Positions 1-7,930 of a stretch of 64,000 nt of DNA are shown here, piece by piece. The notes below the pieces were generated by a model. The model was not told where the DNA came from, searched no databases, and saw nothing but the letters and a program-made list of their open reading frames with translations. How positions within the stretch are numbered: the stretch's first letter is position 1; each line of letters starts with the position of its first letter. The DNA is from Histidinibacterium lentulum (GTDB taxonomy: Bacteria; Pseudomonadota; Alphaproteobacteria; Rhodobacterales; Rhodobacteraceae), in assembly GCF_003789055.1 (NCBI RefSeq), contig NZ_ML119082.1, forward strand, positions 372,001-436,000, read 5' to 3'. The translations under genes were made by a program, and so were the position numbers.

Positions 1-1
1 G

Positions 2-1162
2 GACGATCCCGACGCGCTGCTTCTGGTGCTGCCCTCGGACCATGTGATCGACGGCGATCTGAACGACGTCGTGGGACGGATGCGGCGCGGCGCCGAGGAG
101 GGCCGGATCGTGACCTTCGGGATCACGCCGCGCTATCCCGAGACGGGCTTCGGCTACATCACCAGGGGCGAGGGCATTCCGGGCTGTCCGGGCCTTCACG
201 CGGTCTCGGCCTTCGTGGAGAAGCCGGACCTCGAGCGGGCGCAGGCGCTGGTGGACGGCGGCAACGCGCACTGGGCCTCGGGCATCTCGCTGATGCGCGC
301 GGACGTGATCGTCGAGGAGTTCCGCAGGCTGGAGCCCGAGACCTTTGCCGCCGTCGAGGCCGCTCTCGAGGACGGGACGGACGGCGAGGCGGGCTCCTGG
401 CTGATGGACGAGGCGGCGTTTTCGAAGGCGCTGGACGAGCCCACCGAACGGGCCGTCTTCGAGCGGACCCAAAGCATCGCCGTGGCGCCGGTGGACGTGG
501 CCTGGAACGATGTCGGCGCCTGGTCCGCGGTGCACAGCATCGGGCGGAAATGCGAGGGCGGCAATGTCCTCGGCCAGGAGGTCATGGCCATCGAGACCCG
601 CAATTCGCTGGTACGCGGCTGCGGCAAGCTGATCGCGGTGATCGGGATGGAGGACGTGATCGTCGTCGATACGCCCGACGCGCTGCTGGTCACCAACCAC
701 GGCAATGCGCAGATGGTGAAGGACGCCGTGAAGCGTCTGAAGAACGACGGCCGGCAGGAAGTGGACCGCCATGCGGCGGTCGAAGCGGCGCGCGAGCAGG
801 GGGCGGAACCGGAACCAGGGCCCGGGACGGCGGCGGACCGGACCCGGCGCCTCGAGGTCGCGCCGGGCCGGTTCGCCGAGGTCACCGGAACCGGCGAGGC
901 GGGATCGGTCGTGACCGTCGCAGCGGGCATCGCGCTGCTGAAGGTGCAGGGCGAGCCGACCGAGGCGCGGGCCGGGCAGATCTTCTTCGTGCGGCCCGGA
1001 GAGACGGCGCGGATCGGCAACATCGGCAGCGAGGCGCTAACGTTGGTCTCCGTGGACATCGCCGATCCGGACGCGCAGGATCGGAGGCTCGCCCCGGCGC
1101 AGGTGAAGAGCGCCGACCAAACCGAACCCGGGCCAGCGGCCGCGAGGCGGCATGTGGCGTAA
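2..1162 (+). CDS. algA: Mannose-1-phosphate guanylyltransferase (GDP-mannose pyrophosphorylase), 5'-truncated
   Basis: The reading frame is open from base 2 and begins inside the nucleotidyltransferase domain at the family motif LPSDHVI, so the N-terminal GTP-binding part lies outside the window. The family makes GDP-mannose from mannose-1-P and GTP, the precursor for alginate. Other matching motifs are FGITPRYPETGFGYI, FVEKP and VDVAWNDVGAWSAV. Bifunctional AlgA proteins end in a mannose-6-P isomerase cupin with an EHW-type signature. Here, after about residue 250 (counting the visible part), there is only a low-complexity linker and a short cupin-like segment (GQIFFVRPGETARIGN) without that signature. 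I infer guanylyltransferase activity only, with isomerase activity probably lost. The gene overlaps the next by 11 nt, so it belongs to the operon that follows. Confidence 0.85.
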   Translation, partial: DDPDALLLVLPSDHVIDGDLNDVVGRMRRGAEEGRIVTFGITPRYPETGFGYITRGEGIPGCPGLHAVSAFVEKPDLERAQALVDGGNAHWASGISLMRADVIVEEFRRLEPETFAAVEAALEDGTDGEAGSWLMDEAAFSKALDEPTERAVFERTQSIAVAPVDVAWNDVGAWSAVHSIGRKCEGGNVLGQEVMAIETRNSLVRGCGKLIAVIGMEDVIVVDTPDALLVTNHGNAQMVKDAVKRLKNDGRQEVDRHAAVEAAREQGAEPEPGPGTAADRTRRLEVAPGRFAEVTGTGEAGSVVTVAAGIALLKVQGEPTEARAGQIFFVRPGETARIGNIGSEALTLVSVDIADPDAQDRRLAPAQVKSADQTEPGPAAARRHVA

Positions 1163-2639
1163 GGCGCGCCTTCTGCTGACGGGCCTCGCGCTCGGTCTTC
1201 TCGCGGGCACGGCCGGCGCACAGGAGACCGGCCGGGATCTCGTGGCGCAGTGGCTCTTCGAGCGCGACATGGCGCTGGGAGAGCCGCCCCGCGTGCGGGT
1301 GGAGTCCGAACGGCCTCCGGCGGGCATCACGCCCGCCGGCGAGGCGGTCGTCGAGGCGGGCGATATCCGCCTCGCGCTGGCCCAGATCGGGATCGGCGCG
1401 GGGAGCGACGGGCGCACGGCCATCGCGGCGGCGCAGCCGGTCTTCGGCCCGGGTGCGGTCTACCTGCGGCAGGGGCGCACGGACCTGGACGGGCTGGTGG
1501 ACGCGGCCGCGGCGGCGGGTCTCGACGGCGTGCTCTTCCGCGAGGATGGCGCGGTGGTCGCGCGGGCGCCTGTCGTGGTGCTCGAGGGCGCGGCGCTGGC
1601 CCTCGGGCGCGGAGACCGGCTGACACTGGCCGGCGAGGCGGGAGCCTTCCTTCTGGCCTTCGGCGCACTCTCCATCGAGGGCGCCCGTGTGGCGGCGACG
1701 GGGTCGACGGAGGACGATGCGTTCCGACCCTTCGTGGCCAGCCTCGGGACCGGGACCATGCGCGTGTCGCGCAGTTCGTTCGAGGGTCTGGGGTTCGGCG
1801 CGGCGCCGCTGACGGCGGGCGTCGCCCATGTGGCAGAGGGGCTCTTTCGCCCGCCCGAACCGCCCTGGATCGGCGGCAGCCGTTTCGCCGACGTCCATGG
1901 CGTCGCGGCGGTGGGCGCGAACGGGTTGACGGTGACCGGGAATTCGTTCGTCAAGCCCCGGGGCTCGGCGCTCCGCATCGCGGAAAGTTCGGACGTGCGG
2001 GTGCTGCGCAACCTCGTGACGGACGCCCAGGGCACCCATGCGCTGCGGCTGTCGGGCCCCGGTGCGGGTGTGGAGGTGCGGGACAACGTCCTTGTCGGCG
2101 GGCATCACGCGGCGTTGCGGATCGACGACGGGCTGAGCGACGTGGTGCTCGGGGGCAATGTCGTCGCGGACTTCGCCGGGCCGGGCGCGATCCTCGCCGA
2201 GGGCACGGGCTGTGTCGCGGTGGACCGGAACCTCTTTCGCGGGAACGGCGGCGACGGGCTGTCGGCGATGGCGACCGGCTCGCTGCTGGTGGAGGGCAAC
2301 GCGATCCTCGGGAACGGCGGCAACGGCGTGGTGCTGACGGCCCCGGAGGAGCATGGCGCGACGGTCCTCGCGGCGAACCGGGTTTCCGGCAACCGCGCGG
2401 GCCTCAGGGCGACCTCGCTGGGACGTCTGCGGCTGGCGGGGAACGACCTGACGGGCCAGTTGCCCCGGCTGATGACCGGCGATTTGGCGCAACTCGTGCC
2501 GTTCTACCTGCGCGAGGGCCGGGACGGGGCGGCGGACATCGTGGTGGAGCGGGTCAGCGCGCGGGCGGCGAAGACGCCGCCGGGCGCGGGGTTCGCCCTG
2601 GCCGATCTGCCGGGCTGCGGGCCGGAGGAGGGCGCCTGA
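1152..2639 (+). CDS. Periplasmic right-handed beta-helix protein, AlgG-like
   Basis: A signal peptide (MWRKARLLLTGLALGLLAG, then AQA-type cleavage near residue 24) precedes about 470 residues. The region from about 200 to 450 consists of regular parallel beta-helix rungs with repeated N-x-(F/L/V)-x-x-N-x-G patterns such as VTGNSF, VLRNLV, VRDNVLVGG and VEGNAILGNGG. Position between the GDP-mannose enzyme and AlgI is where AlgG, the periplasmic mannuronan C5-epimerase and scaffold protein, sits in alginate operons. The catalytic DPHD motif of AlgG is not visible. It could be an AlgG that kept only its structural role or a divergent epimerase. The start is the ATG inside the preceding gene, and the stop overlaps the AlgI start as TGATG. 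Confidence 0.7.
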   Translation: MWRKARLLLTGLALGLLAGTAGAQETGRDLVAQWLFERDMALGEPPRVRVESERPPAGITPAGEAVVEAGDIRLALAQIGIGAGSDGRTAIAAAQPVFGPGAVYLRQGRTDLDGLVDAAAAAGLDGVLFREDGAVVARAPVVVLEGAALALGRGDRLTLAGEAGAFLLAFGALSIEGARVAATGSTEDDAFRPFVASLGTGTMRVSRSSFEGLGFGAAPLTAGVAHVAEGLFRPPEPPWIGGSRFADVHGVAAVGANGLTVTGNSFVKPRGSALRIAESSDVRVLRNLVTDAQGTHALRLSGPGAGVEVRDNVLVGGHHAALRIDDGLSDVVLGGNVVADFAGPGAILAEGTGCVAVDRNLFRGNGGDGLSAMATGSLLVEGNAILGNGGNGVVLTAPEEHGATVLAANRVSGNRAGLRATSLGRLRLAGNDLTGQLPRLMTGDLAQLVPFYLREGRDGAADIVVERVSARAAKTPPGAGFALADLPGCGPEEGA

Positions 2640-4063
2640 TGGTCTTTTCGTCCGAAACCTTCCTGTTCCTCTTCCTGCCGCTGTTCCTTGCGCTCTACTA
2701 CCTGACGCCCGGGCGCTGGCGGTCGCTGACGCTGCTACTGGGCTCCTACGCCTTTTACGCCTGGTGGCGGGTGGATTTCCTTGCCCTGCTGATCCTGACC
2801 ACGGTCTGGACCTATGCCACCGGCCGCATGATCCGCCGCAGCGCGGGGCGGCGCGCGAAGGTCTGGACCGGGATCGGGGTGGCGGGTTGCCTCGCCACGC
2901 TGGGGACGTTCAAGTATCTCGATTTCTTCGTGGACAGTTTCGCGGCGCTCCTCGGGACCGACGCGGCGGGGCTCGGCGTGCACTGGCGCATCCTTCTGCC
3001 CATCGGCATCTCGTTCTACATCTTCCAGTCGATCAGCTACCTCGTCGACACCTACAGGGGCGACGTGGAGGACGAGGTCCGGCTGATCGACTTCGCCGCC
3101 TTCATCGCGCTCTTTCCGCAGCTCATCGCGGGGCCGATCCTGCGCTACAAGGACCTTGCCGGGCAATTCCGCCACCGGGAGCATTCGGTCGATCTGTTCA
3201 CCGACGGGATGATGCGCTTCTTCATCGGGCTGGCGAAGAAGGTGCTACTGGCCGACGCGGTGGCGCCTCTGGCGGACCTCGCCTTCTCGACGCCCGATCC
3301 GTCTCTGGCGCTCGCCTGGGCGGGGGCGCTGGCGTACATGCTGCAGCTCTACTTCGATTTCTCGGGCTATTCCGACATGGCGATCGGGCTCGGGATGATG
3401 ATGGGCTTCCGCTTCATCGAGAACTTCAACGTGCCCTACGTCTCGCGCTCGATCACCGAGTTCTGGCGGCGCTGGCACATCAGCCTGTCCGTCTGGCTGC
3501 GCGATTACCTCTACATTCCGCTCGGCGGAAACCGGGTCGGCGCCGTTCGGACCTACGTCAACCTGATGGCCGTGATGGTGCTGGGCGGGCTCTGGCACGG
3601 GGCGGCCTGGACCTTTGTCGTCTGGGGCGCCTGGCATGGCGGATGGCTCGCCATGGAGCGGGCGACGGGGCTGGCCAATGCGCGGGGCGCTGCGGCGTGG
3701 CTGCGGACGATGCTGGCGGTGCTCGTCGGCTGGGTGGTGTTCCGGGCGGTCACGCTCGCCGAGGCGGGCGCGGTCTATGGCGGAATGCTGGGGCTCAACG
3801 GGCTCGGCCTGGCGCCCGAGGTCGCGCTGCGGGTCACCGCCGAGAGCGTGGCCGCGCTCGCGCTCTGCGCGGCGGTGGCGGCGCTGGAGCCCTGGCTGAA
3901 GCCGATTGCCGCCACGCGGATGGTGGCGCCGGGCCATGGCGGGGGCCGGGTGACGGCGCTGAACACCGTGGTGCCGACGGTGCTGGTCAGCGGTCTGGCC
4001 GCGCTCGCGGTGCTGCGCCTCGCCGAGCAGAGCTTCTCGCCGTTTCTCTACTTCCAGTTCTGA
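2639..4063 (+). CDS. algI: AlgI-type membrane-bound O-acyltransferase (MBOAT)
   Basis: A 474-residue polytopic inner-membrane protein starting MVFSSETFLFLFLPLFLALYY. It contains the MBOAT hallmarks: YFDFSGYSDMAIGLG, FWRRWHISLSVWLRDYLYIPLGGN and LGGLWHGAAWTFVVWGAWHG, the last holding the catalytic-type histidine at about residue 320. AlgI passes acetyl groups across the inner membrane so that AlgJ and AlgX can acetylate mannuronate in the periplasm. The frame is open much further upstream, but the ATG at 2639, which overlaps the preceding stop as TGATG, gives the normal family length and N-terminal hydrophobic start. It is followed after 8 nt by the AlgJ-like gene. Confidence 0.95.
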   Translation: MVFSSETFLFLFLPLFLALYYLTPGRWRSLTLLLGSYAFYAWWRVDFLALLILTTVWTYATGRMIRRSAGRRAKVWTGIGVAGCLATLGTFKYLDFFVDSFAALLGTDAAGLGVHWRILLPIGISFYIFQSISYLVDTYRGDVEDEVRLIDFAAFIALFPQLIAGPILRYKDLAGQFRHREHSVDLFTDGMMRFFIGLAKKVLLADAVAPLADLAFSTPDPSLALAWAGALAYMLQLYFDFSGYSDMAIGLGMMMGFRFIENFNVPYVSRSITEFWRRWHISLSVWLRDYLYIPLGGNRVGAVRTYVNLMAVMVLGGLWHGAAWTFVVWGAWHGGWLAMERATGLANARGAAAWLRTMLAVLVGWVVFRAVTLAEAGAVYGGMLGLNGLGLAPEVALRVTAESVAALALCAAVAALEPWLKPIAATRMVAPGHGGGRVTALNTVVPTVLVSGLAALAVLRLAEQSFSPFLYFQF

Positions 4064-4071
4064 GAGGTCCC

Positions 4072-5184
4072 ATGCGGGTTCTGATGTCACGATTCCGGCT
4101 GCTCCTGCCGCTCCTGTTCCTGGGCTACGCGGCCTATGCCAACTGGGCGGTGTTCACGGGCGCCGACCGGCCGAGGCTGGCCGCGGCGGAGGGCAGCGTC
4201 CTGCGCGGCGAGGCGACGGCGGCACTGGGCGGGCTCTATACCGACGCCCTGCCGCACCGGGAGGCCGCGGTCGGCTGGGTCGGCGCGGGGCGCTACCTGC
4301 TCGTCGGCGAGGGCCGGGCGGGGGTGACGGTGGGCGCCGACGGCTGGCTCTTCTCGGACGAGGAGATGGTTGTGGCTGCGCCGGGGCAGATCGCCCGCGC
4401 CGCGACGTGGATCGCGGGCGTGGAGCGGCGGCTGGCGGAGGACGGGGTGGACCTCGTGCTCCTGCCCCTGCCCGCCAAGGCGGACCTCTACCGCGAGCGG
4501 CAGCCGGGCCGCGCGGCGGGCGCGGCGATGGAGCGGCAATACACGCGCTTCCTCGCGTCCCTCGCCGAGGCGGGCGTGCCGGCGGTGGACATCCGACCCG
4601 CCATGGTCGCGGCGGCGGAGGAGGCGCCGGTCTTCCTGACCCGGGACACGCACTGGACGCCCGGCGGCGCGGCGGCGGCGGCGCACGCGGTGGCGGCCTC
4701 GGGCCTGGTGCCCGCGGGCGACACGGAATTCGTGGCCAGGGCGGCGCGGCCGGAGGAGTTCATCGGCGATCTGGTGTCCTTCGTGACGACGGAGCGCGTG
4801 GCGCCGAGGATCGGGCTCGGGCCGGAACGGGTGCGACCCTACGTCGCCGAGAAGGCCGATGCCGCGTCGGGCGGCATCTTCGCCGCCGATGCCGGGACGC
4901 CCGACGCGCTGCTCGTGGGCACGAGCTACAGCGCCAATCCCGACTGGAGCTTCGTTGCGGCGCTGAAGCTGGCGCTGGGGCGGGACATGCTGAACCTCGC
5001 CGAGGAAGGACAGGGGCCGGTGCGCCCGATGCAGGCGCTGCTGGACGAGCCGGGCATGCCGGACGACGGGACACGGATCATTCTGTGGGAGTTTCCCGTT
5101 CGCTACTTGGCGGATGACGGAATCTGGCCCGCGGAGGCGCGGGTCAGCGCTGGCCCTTCAGACGCGGAGACGATCGATGGATGA
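4072..5184 (+). CDS. algJ: AlgJ-like SGNH O-acetyltransferase, membrane-anchored
   Basis: A 370-residue protein with an N-terminal hydrophobic segment (residues 9-27) that looks like an uncleaved anchor, which fits AlgJ, a type II membrane protein facing the periplasm. The catalytic pieces of the AlgJ/AlgX family are present: RDTHWTPGG with D192 and H194, and the nucleophile serine in LVGTSYS (S285). It would move acetyl groups delivered by AlgI towards the polymer. The start is the ATG at 4072 after GAGAGG. The 3' end overlaps the next gene by 8 nt. A second AlgJ/AlgX relative lies two genes downstream; the two are assigned by anchor (here) versus cleavable signal peptide (there). Confidence 0.85.
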   Translation: MRVLMSRFRLLLPLLFLGYAAYANWAVFTGADRPRLAAAEGSVLRGEATAALGGLYTDALPHREAAVGWVGAGRYLLVGEGRAGVTVGADGWLFSDEEMVVAAPGQIARAATWIAGVERRLAEDGVDLVLLPLPAKADLYRERQPGRAAGAAMERQYTRFLASLAEAGVPAVDIRPAMVAAAEEAPVFLTRDTHWTPGGAAAAAHAVAASGLVPAGDTEFVARAARPEEFIGDLVSFVTTERVAPRIGLGPERVRPYVAEKADAASGGIFAADAGTPDALLVGTSYSANPDWSFVAALKLALGRDMLNLAEEGQGPVRPMQALLDEPGMPDDGTRIILWEFPVRYLADDGIWPAEARVSAGPSDAETIDG

Positions 5185-5971
5185 CAGGATGATGCGCGCG
5201 GGACTCTGCCTTGTCCTGCTGGTTTCCGGCGCTCCGGCCGTGGCGGCAGTCGAGCGGCCGGAGAGCGGTCCGGCACCGGCACTGGTGCCGGTGCAGGACA
5301 ACCGGGTGACGGAAACGCTGGATCTGCCGACCTGGCGGCTGCAACAGGCGCGACGGCGGATGCTGGCGGGGGAGACGATCTCCTTCGACGACATGCGCGA
5401 GCTGGCGGACCTGGGCGACGGGCTGGCCTCGTGGCGCTACGCGAACCGTCTGATGGCGCTCGACGATCCGGGGCTGGTGAGCGCGGCGGCGCTCTACTAC
5501 GCGACCGCGGCCTATACCGGGCGGGACTATGCGGTGCGGCCGCTGGTGCGCATCCTCGAGGACCGGGAGACCGAGATCAGCGAGGCACGGCTGGGGCATC
5601 TCGAGAACGCGCTGCGGTCCTGGGCCCTGAGGGGCAACCGGGTGGCGCAGACGGCGCTGATCGACTTCTACGCGACGGGCCATCCCTTTGGCTTCCATCC
5701 GGAAAAGGCGCGGCAACTGCGGCTCGATCTGGCCGAGGCCGGCGAGACGGGCGCGGCGCTCGATTTCGCGGTTCGGGCGATGTCGGGGCGCGGCGAGGCC
5801 GAGGCGGAGACGGTGGTCTCGATGCTGGAGGCCGTGGCGGCCTCTGACGACCTGGGGAACCGGACCACGGCGGAGAACCTCCTGCGGATGATCGAGTCGA
5901 ACCCCAAGGTCCTGGCATCCGGCGGGGCCGGGCCCGGACTTGCGGAAGAGACCGGGGAGGATCGGCCATGA
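5177..5971 (+). CDS. Small periplasmic Sel1/TPR-like protein in alginate operon
   Basis: A 264-residue protein with a signal peptide (MMRAGLCLVLLVSGAPAVAA) and an all-helical remainder. Repeated alanine/leucine-rich helical pairs, such as ALYYATAAYTGRDYAVRPLVRIL and VAQTALIDFYATGHPFGFHPEKARQL, resemble degenerate Sel1 or TPR units. GGAG seven bases upstream supports the ATG at 5177; a second ATG at 5189 is possible. It overlaps the AlgJ gene by 8 nt and the AlgX gene by ATGA. I do not recognise a named family. A scaffold role in the periplasmic assembly complex, as AlgK plays in Pseudomonas, is inferred from context. Confidence 0.75.
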   Translation: MDDRMMRAGLCLVLLVSGAPAVAAVERPESGPAPALVPVQDNRVTETLDLPTWRLQQARRRMLAGETISFDDMRELADLGDGLASWRYANRLMALDDPGLVSAAALYYATAAYTGRDYAVRPLVRILEDRETEISEARLGHLENALRSWALRGNRVAQTALIDFYATGHPFGFHPEKARQLRLDLAEAGETGAALDFAVRAMSGRGEAEAETVVSMLEAVAASDDLGNRTTAENLLRMIESNPKVLASGGAGPGLAEETGEDRP

Positions 5972-7281
5972 GACTTCCGAGCCTGATCCTTGCGCCGCTG
6001 GCGCTCCTCGCCGCGACCGGAGCGGTCGCGCAGCAGCAGTCAGCCTTCGGGTGCCGCGCGCTTCAGCACGAGGCCTCGGTGCCCGTGCTGGAGGGAGCGG
6101 ACGGGATCTTCTTCCGGCGCGACATCGACCTCAGGATGTATCATCCGATGAGTTCCGAGACCGTCGATCTGGTGGGGCGGCTGTCGGAGGCGCTGGCCGC
6201 GCGGGGCACCGTGCTGATCTATGTGCCGGTGCCCACCAAGAGCCTTTCCCTGCCGGAGGCCTTGCCGGCCCACGCGGCGGATTACGGGTTCGATCCCGGC
6301 ATCGCGGCGGAGGTCTACGACGACATCGTCGCGCGGCTCCGGGCAGAGGGCGTGACAACGGTCGACGGGCGCGCGGCGCTGACCGGGGCGCAGGCGGATG
6401 AGCCGGTGTTCATTCCGACGGATTTCCACTGGTCCTCGTCGGGCGCGCGGGCGGTCGCGGAGGTCACGGCAGAGGCGATCCGGGAGACCGACATCTATGA
6501 CGGGCTCGAGAAGACTGCGCACGAGACCGTGTCGCAGGGGGTCGAGCCGGTCTTTTCGGAGATCCGGCGGCAGATCCAGGCGCGCTGCAGGGAGACGGTG
6601 CCCCCCGCGCAGACGGAGGTGTTCGAGACCGGGACCACCGGGGACGCGGCAGGCGGCGGGCTGTTCGCGGGCGACGCGGGCGGGCCGGCCATCGCGCTGG
6701 TCGGCACGTCGATGTCGCGGACCGAGGAGTTCAATTTCGACGGGTTTCTCGCGCAGGCCAGCGGGCTCGAGGTGGCGAACTACGCGATCCGGGGCGGCAA
6801 CCAGTACGGCTCGATCCTGTCCTACATGATGTCGGACGATTTCGCCGAGCGGCCGCCGGATTACCTCGTCTGGGAAAACCCGGTCTACAACAACCTCGGC
6901 GAATTCGGAGAGCTGCCGCTGCTGGAGCTGATCGCGGCCGCGACGGATGCCTGCACACTGCTCGAGGATACGCGGCCCGGTCCGCAGACCATGGCCGCCG
7001 AGGTTCCCGAAGGCCTGCTCGGCCGCGACGATTACCTGCGCGCAGATGCGGGCAGCACGCGCGGCGGCCGGGCCGTGGAGATGACCTTCGTCACCGAAGC
7101 GGGGCTCGAGGTCACCGCGAAGATCGAACGTGCGCAGCGGCTCGATCCGACCCGGCGCTTCTACCAGTATCTCGGCCCCTACTGGGAGGACGGGATCGCC
7201 ACCGTGGTGGCCGAATTCGACCGTGCCATCCCCGAGGACGCAACCCTCGCCATCTGCAAGCAGGAGGACGACAGATCATGA
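5968..7281 (+). CDS. algX: AlgX-like alginate O-acetyltransferase
   Basis: A 437-residue protein with a cleavable signal peptide ending in AVAQQQ. The SGNH-like domain contains PTDFHWSSSGA (D152 and H154) and ALVGTSMSR with the nucleophile serine S248, matching the D-x-H plus S triad of AlgX. AlgX performs the final acetylation of alginate in the periplasm and bridges the synthesis and export parts of the machine. The C-terminal 120 residues are beta-rich, in the place of the carbohydrate-binding module of AlgX, but I cannot prove homology there. The start overlaps the previous stop as ATGA and the stop overlaps the AlgF start the same way. Confidence 0.85.
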   Translation: MRLPSLILAPLALLAATGAVAQQQSAFGCRALQHEASVPVLEGADGIFFRRDIDLRMYHPMSSETVDLVGRLSEALAARGTVLIYVPVPTKSLSLPEALPAHAADYGFDPGIAAEVYDDIVARLRAEGVTTVDGRAALTGAQADEPVFIPTDFHWSSSGARAVAEVTAEAIRETDIYDGLEKTAHETVSQGVEPVFSEIRRQIQARCRETVPPAQTEVFETGTTGDAAGGGLFAGDAGGPAIALVGTSMSRTEEFNFDGFLAQASGLEVANYAIRGGNQYGSILSYMMSDDFAERPPDYLVWENPVYNNLGEFGELPLLELIAAATDACTLLEDTRPGPQTMAAEVPEGLLGRDDYLRADAGSTRGGRAVEMTFVTEAGLEVTAKIERAQRLDPTRRFYQYLGPYWEDGIATVVAEFDRAIPEDATLAICKQEDDRS

Positions 7282-7913
7282 ACAGCCGCAGTTTCCGCAA
7301 GGATCTTCCCATTCTGGCTCTGGCCGCAACGGGGGCGCTGAGCGCCCTGCCCGCAGCGGCTCAGGACGAGGGTCTCTATCCCGAGCCGAGCGCGCCGGAC
7401 GCGTCGTTTCTCCGGGTCTATGCGCCGGGGGGCGACAGGGTGACCATCGCCGGCGGCTCCCATGTGCCGGGCAAGAGCGGCCTGACCTCCTATGTGGAGA
7501 TCGCGCCGGGCGAGGTGCCGGTGGAGGTGGGCGGCACCGAGACCGTGATCGAGGCCGGGCCGAACCTGCATTACTCGCTCCTGGCGCCCGAAGAGGGCAC
7601 GCCGGAGACGGACGCCGTCACGGGCTCGCCCGCCCAGGGCGATCTGGTGTTCTACAACCTGACCGAACTGGAGGGCGTCGATCTCTACGTCCCGAGCGCC
7701 GAGGCGACGGCGGTCGGCGGCGTCGGGCCGATGTCGGGCGCGGGCGTCGCGCTGAACGCCCCGCTGACGCTGACCTTCGAGGTGCGGCACGAGGGCGAGA
7801 CGCTGGCCGTGGTGGAGGGCGTCGAGATGCGCCGGGGCGGTGGCACGACCGTGCTCTTCGCCGGCGGGTCCGGAAACCGCACCGCCACGGCCGAGGCCAA
7901 TACCTACGAATGA
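7278..7913 (+). CDS. algF: AlgF-like periplasmic alginate acetylation protein
   Basis: A 211-residue protein with a signal peptide cleaved near ALPAAAQ. The start of the mature part, EGLYPEPSAPDASFLRVYAP, matches the LY-x-P-x-x-P-x-x-(A/S)SF-(V/L)RV signature of AlgF. The rest is beta-rich. AlgF is required for alginate acetylation and is thought to act as an adaptor between AlgJ and AlgX; gene position directly after AlgX supports this. Both ends overlap neighbouring coding or leader sequence (ATGA). Confidence 0.85.
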   Translation: MNSRSFRKDLPILALAATGALSALPAAAQDEGLYPEPSAPDASFLRVYAPGGDRVTIAGGSHVPGKSGLTSYVEIAPGEVPVEVGGTETVIEAGPNLHYSLLAPEEGTPETDAVTGSPAQGDLVFYNLTELEGVDLYVPSAEATAVGGVGPMSGAGVALNAPLTLTFEVRHEGETLAVVEGVEMRRGGGTTVLFAGGSGNRTATAEANTYE

Positions 7914-7930
7914 CCCGAAGGAGCCTGACC

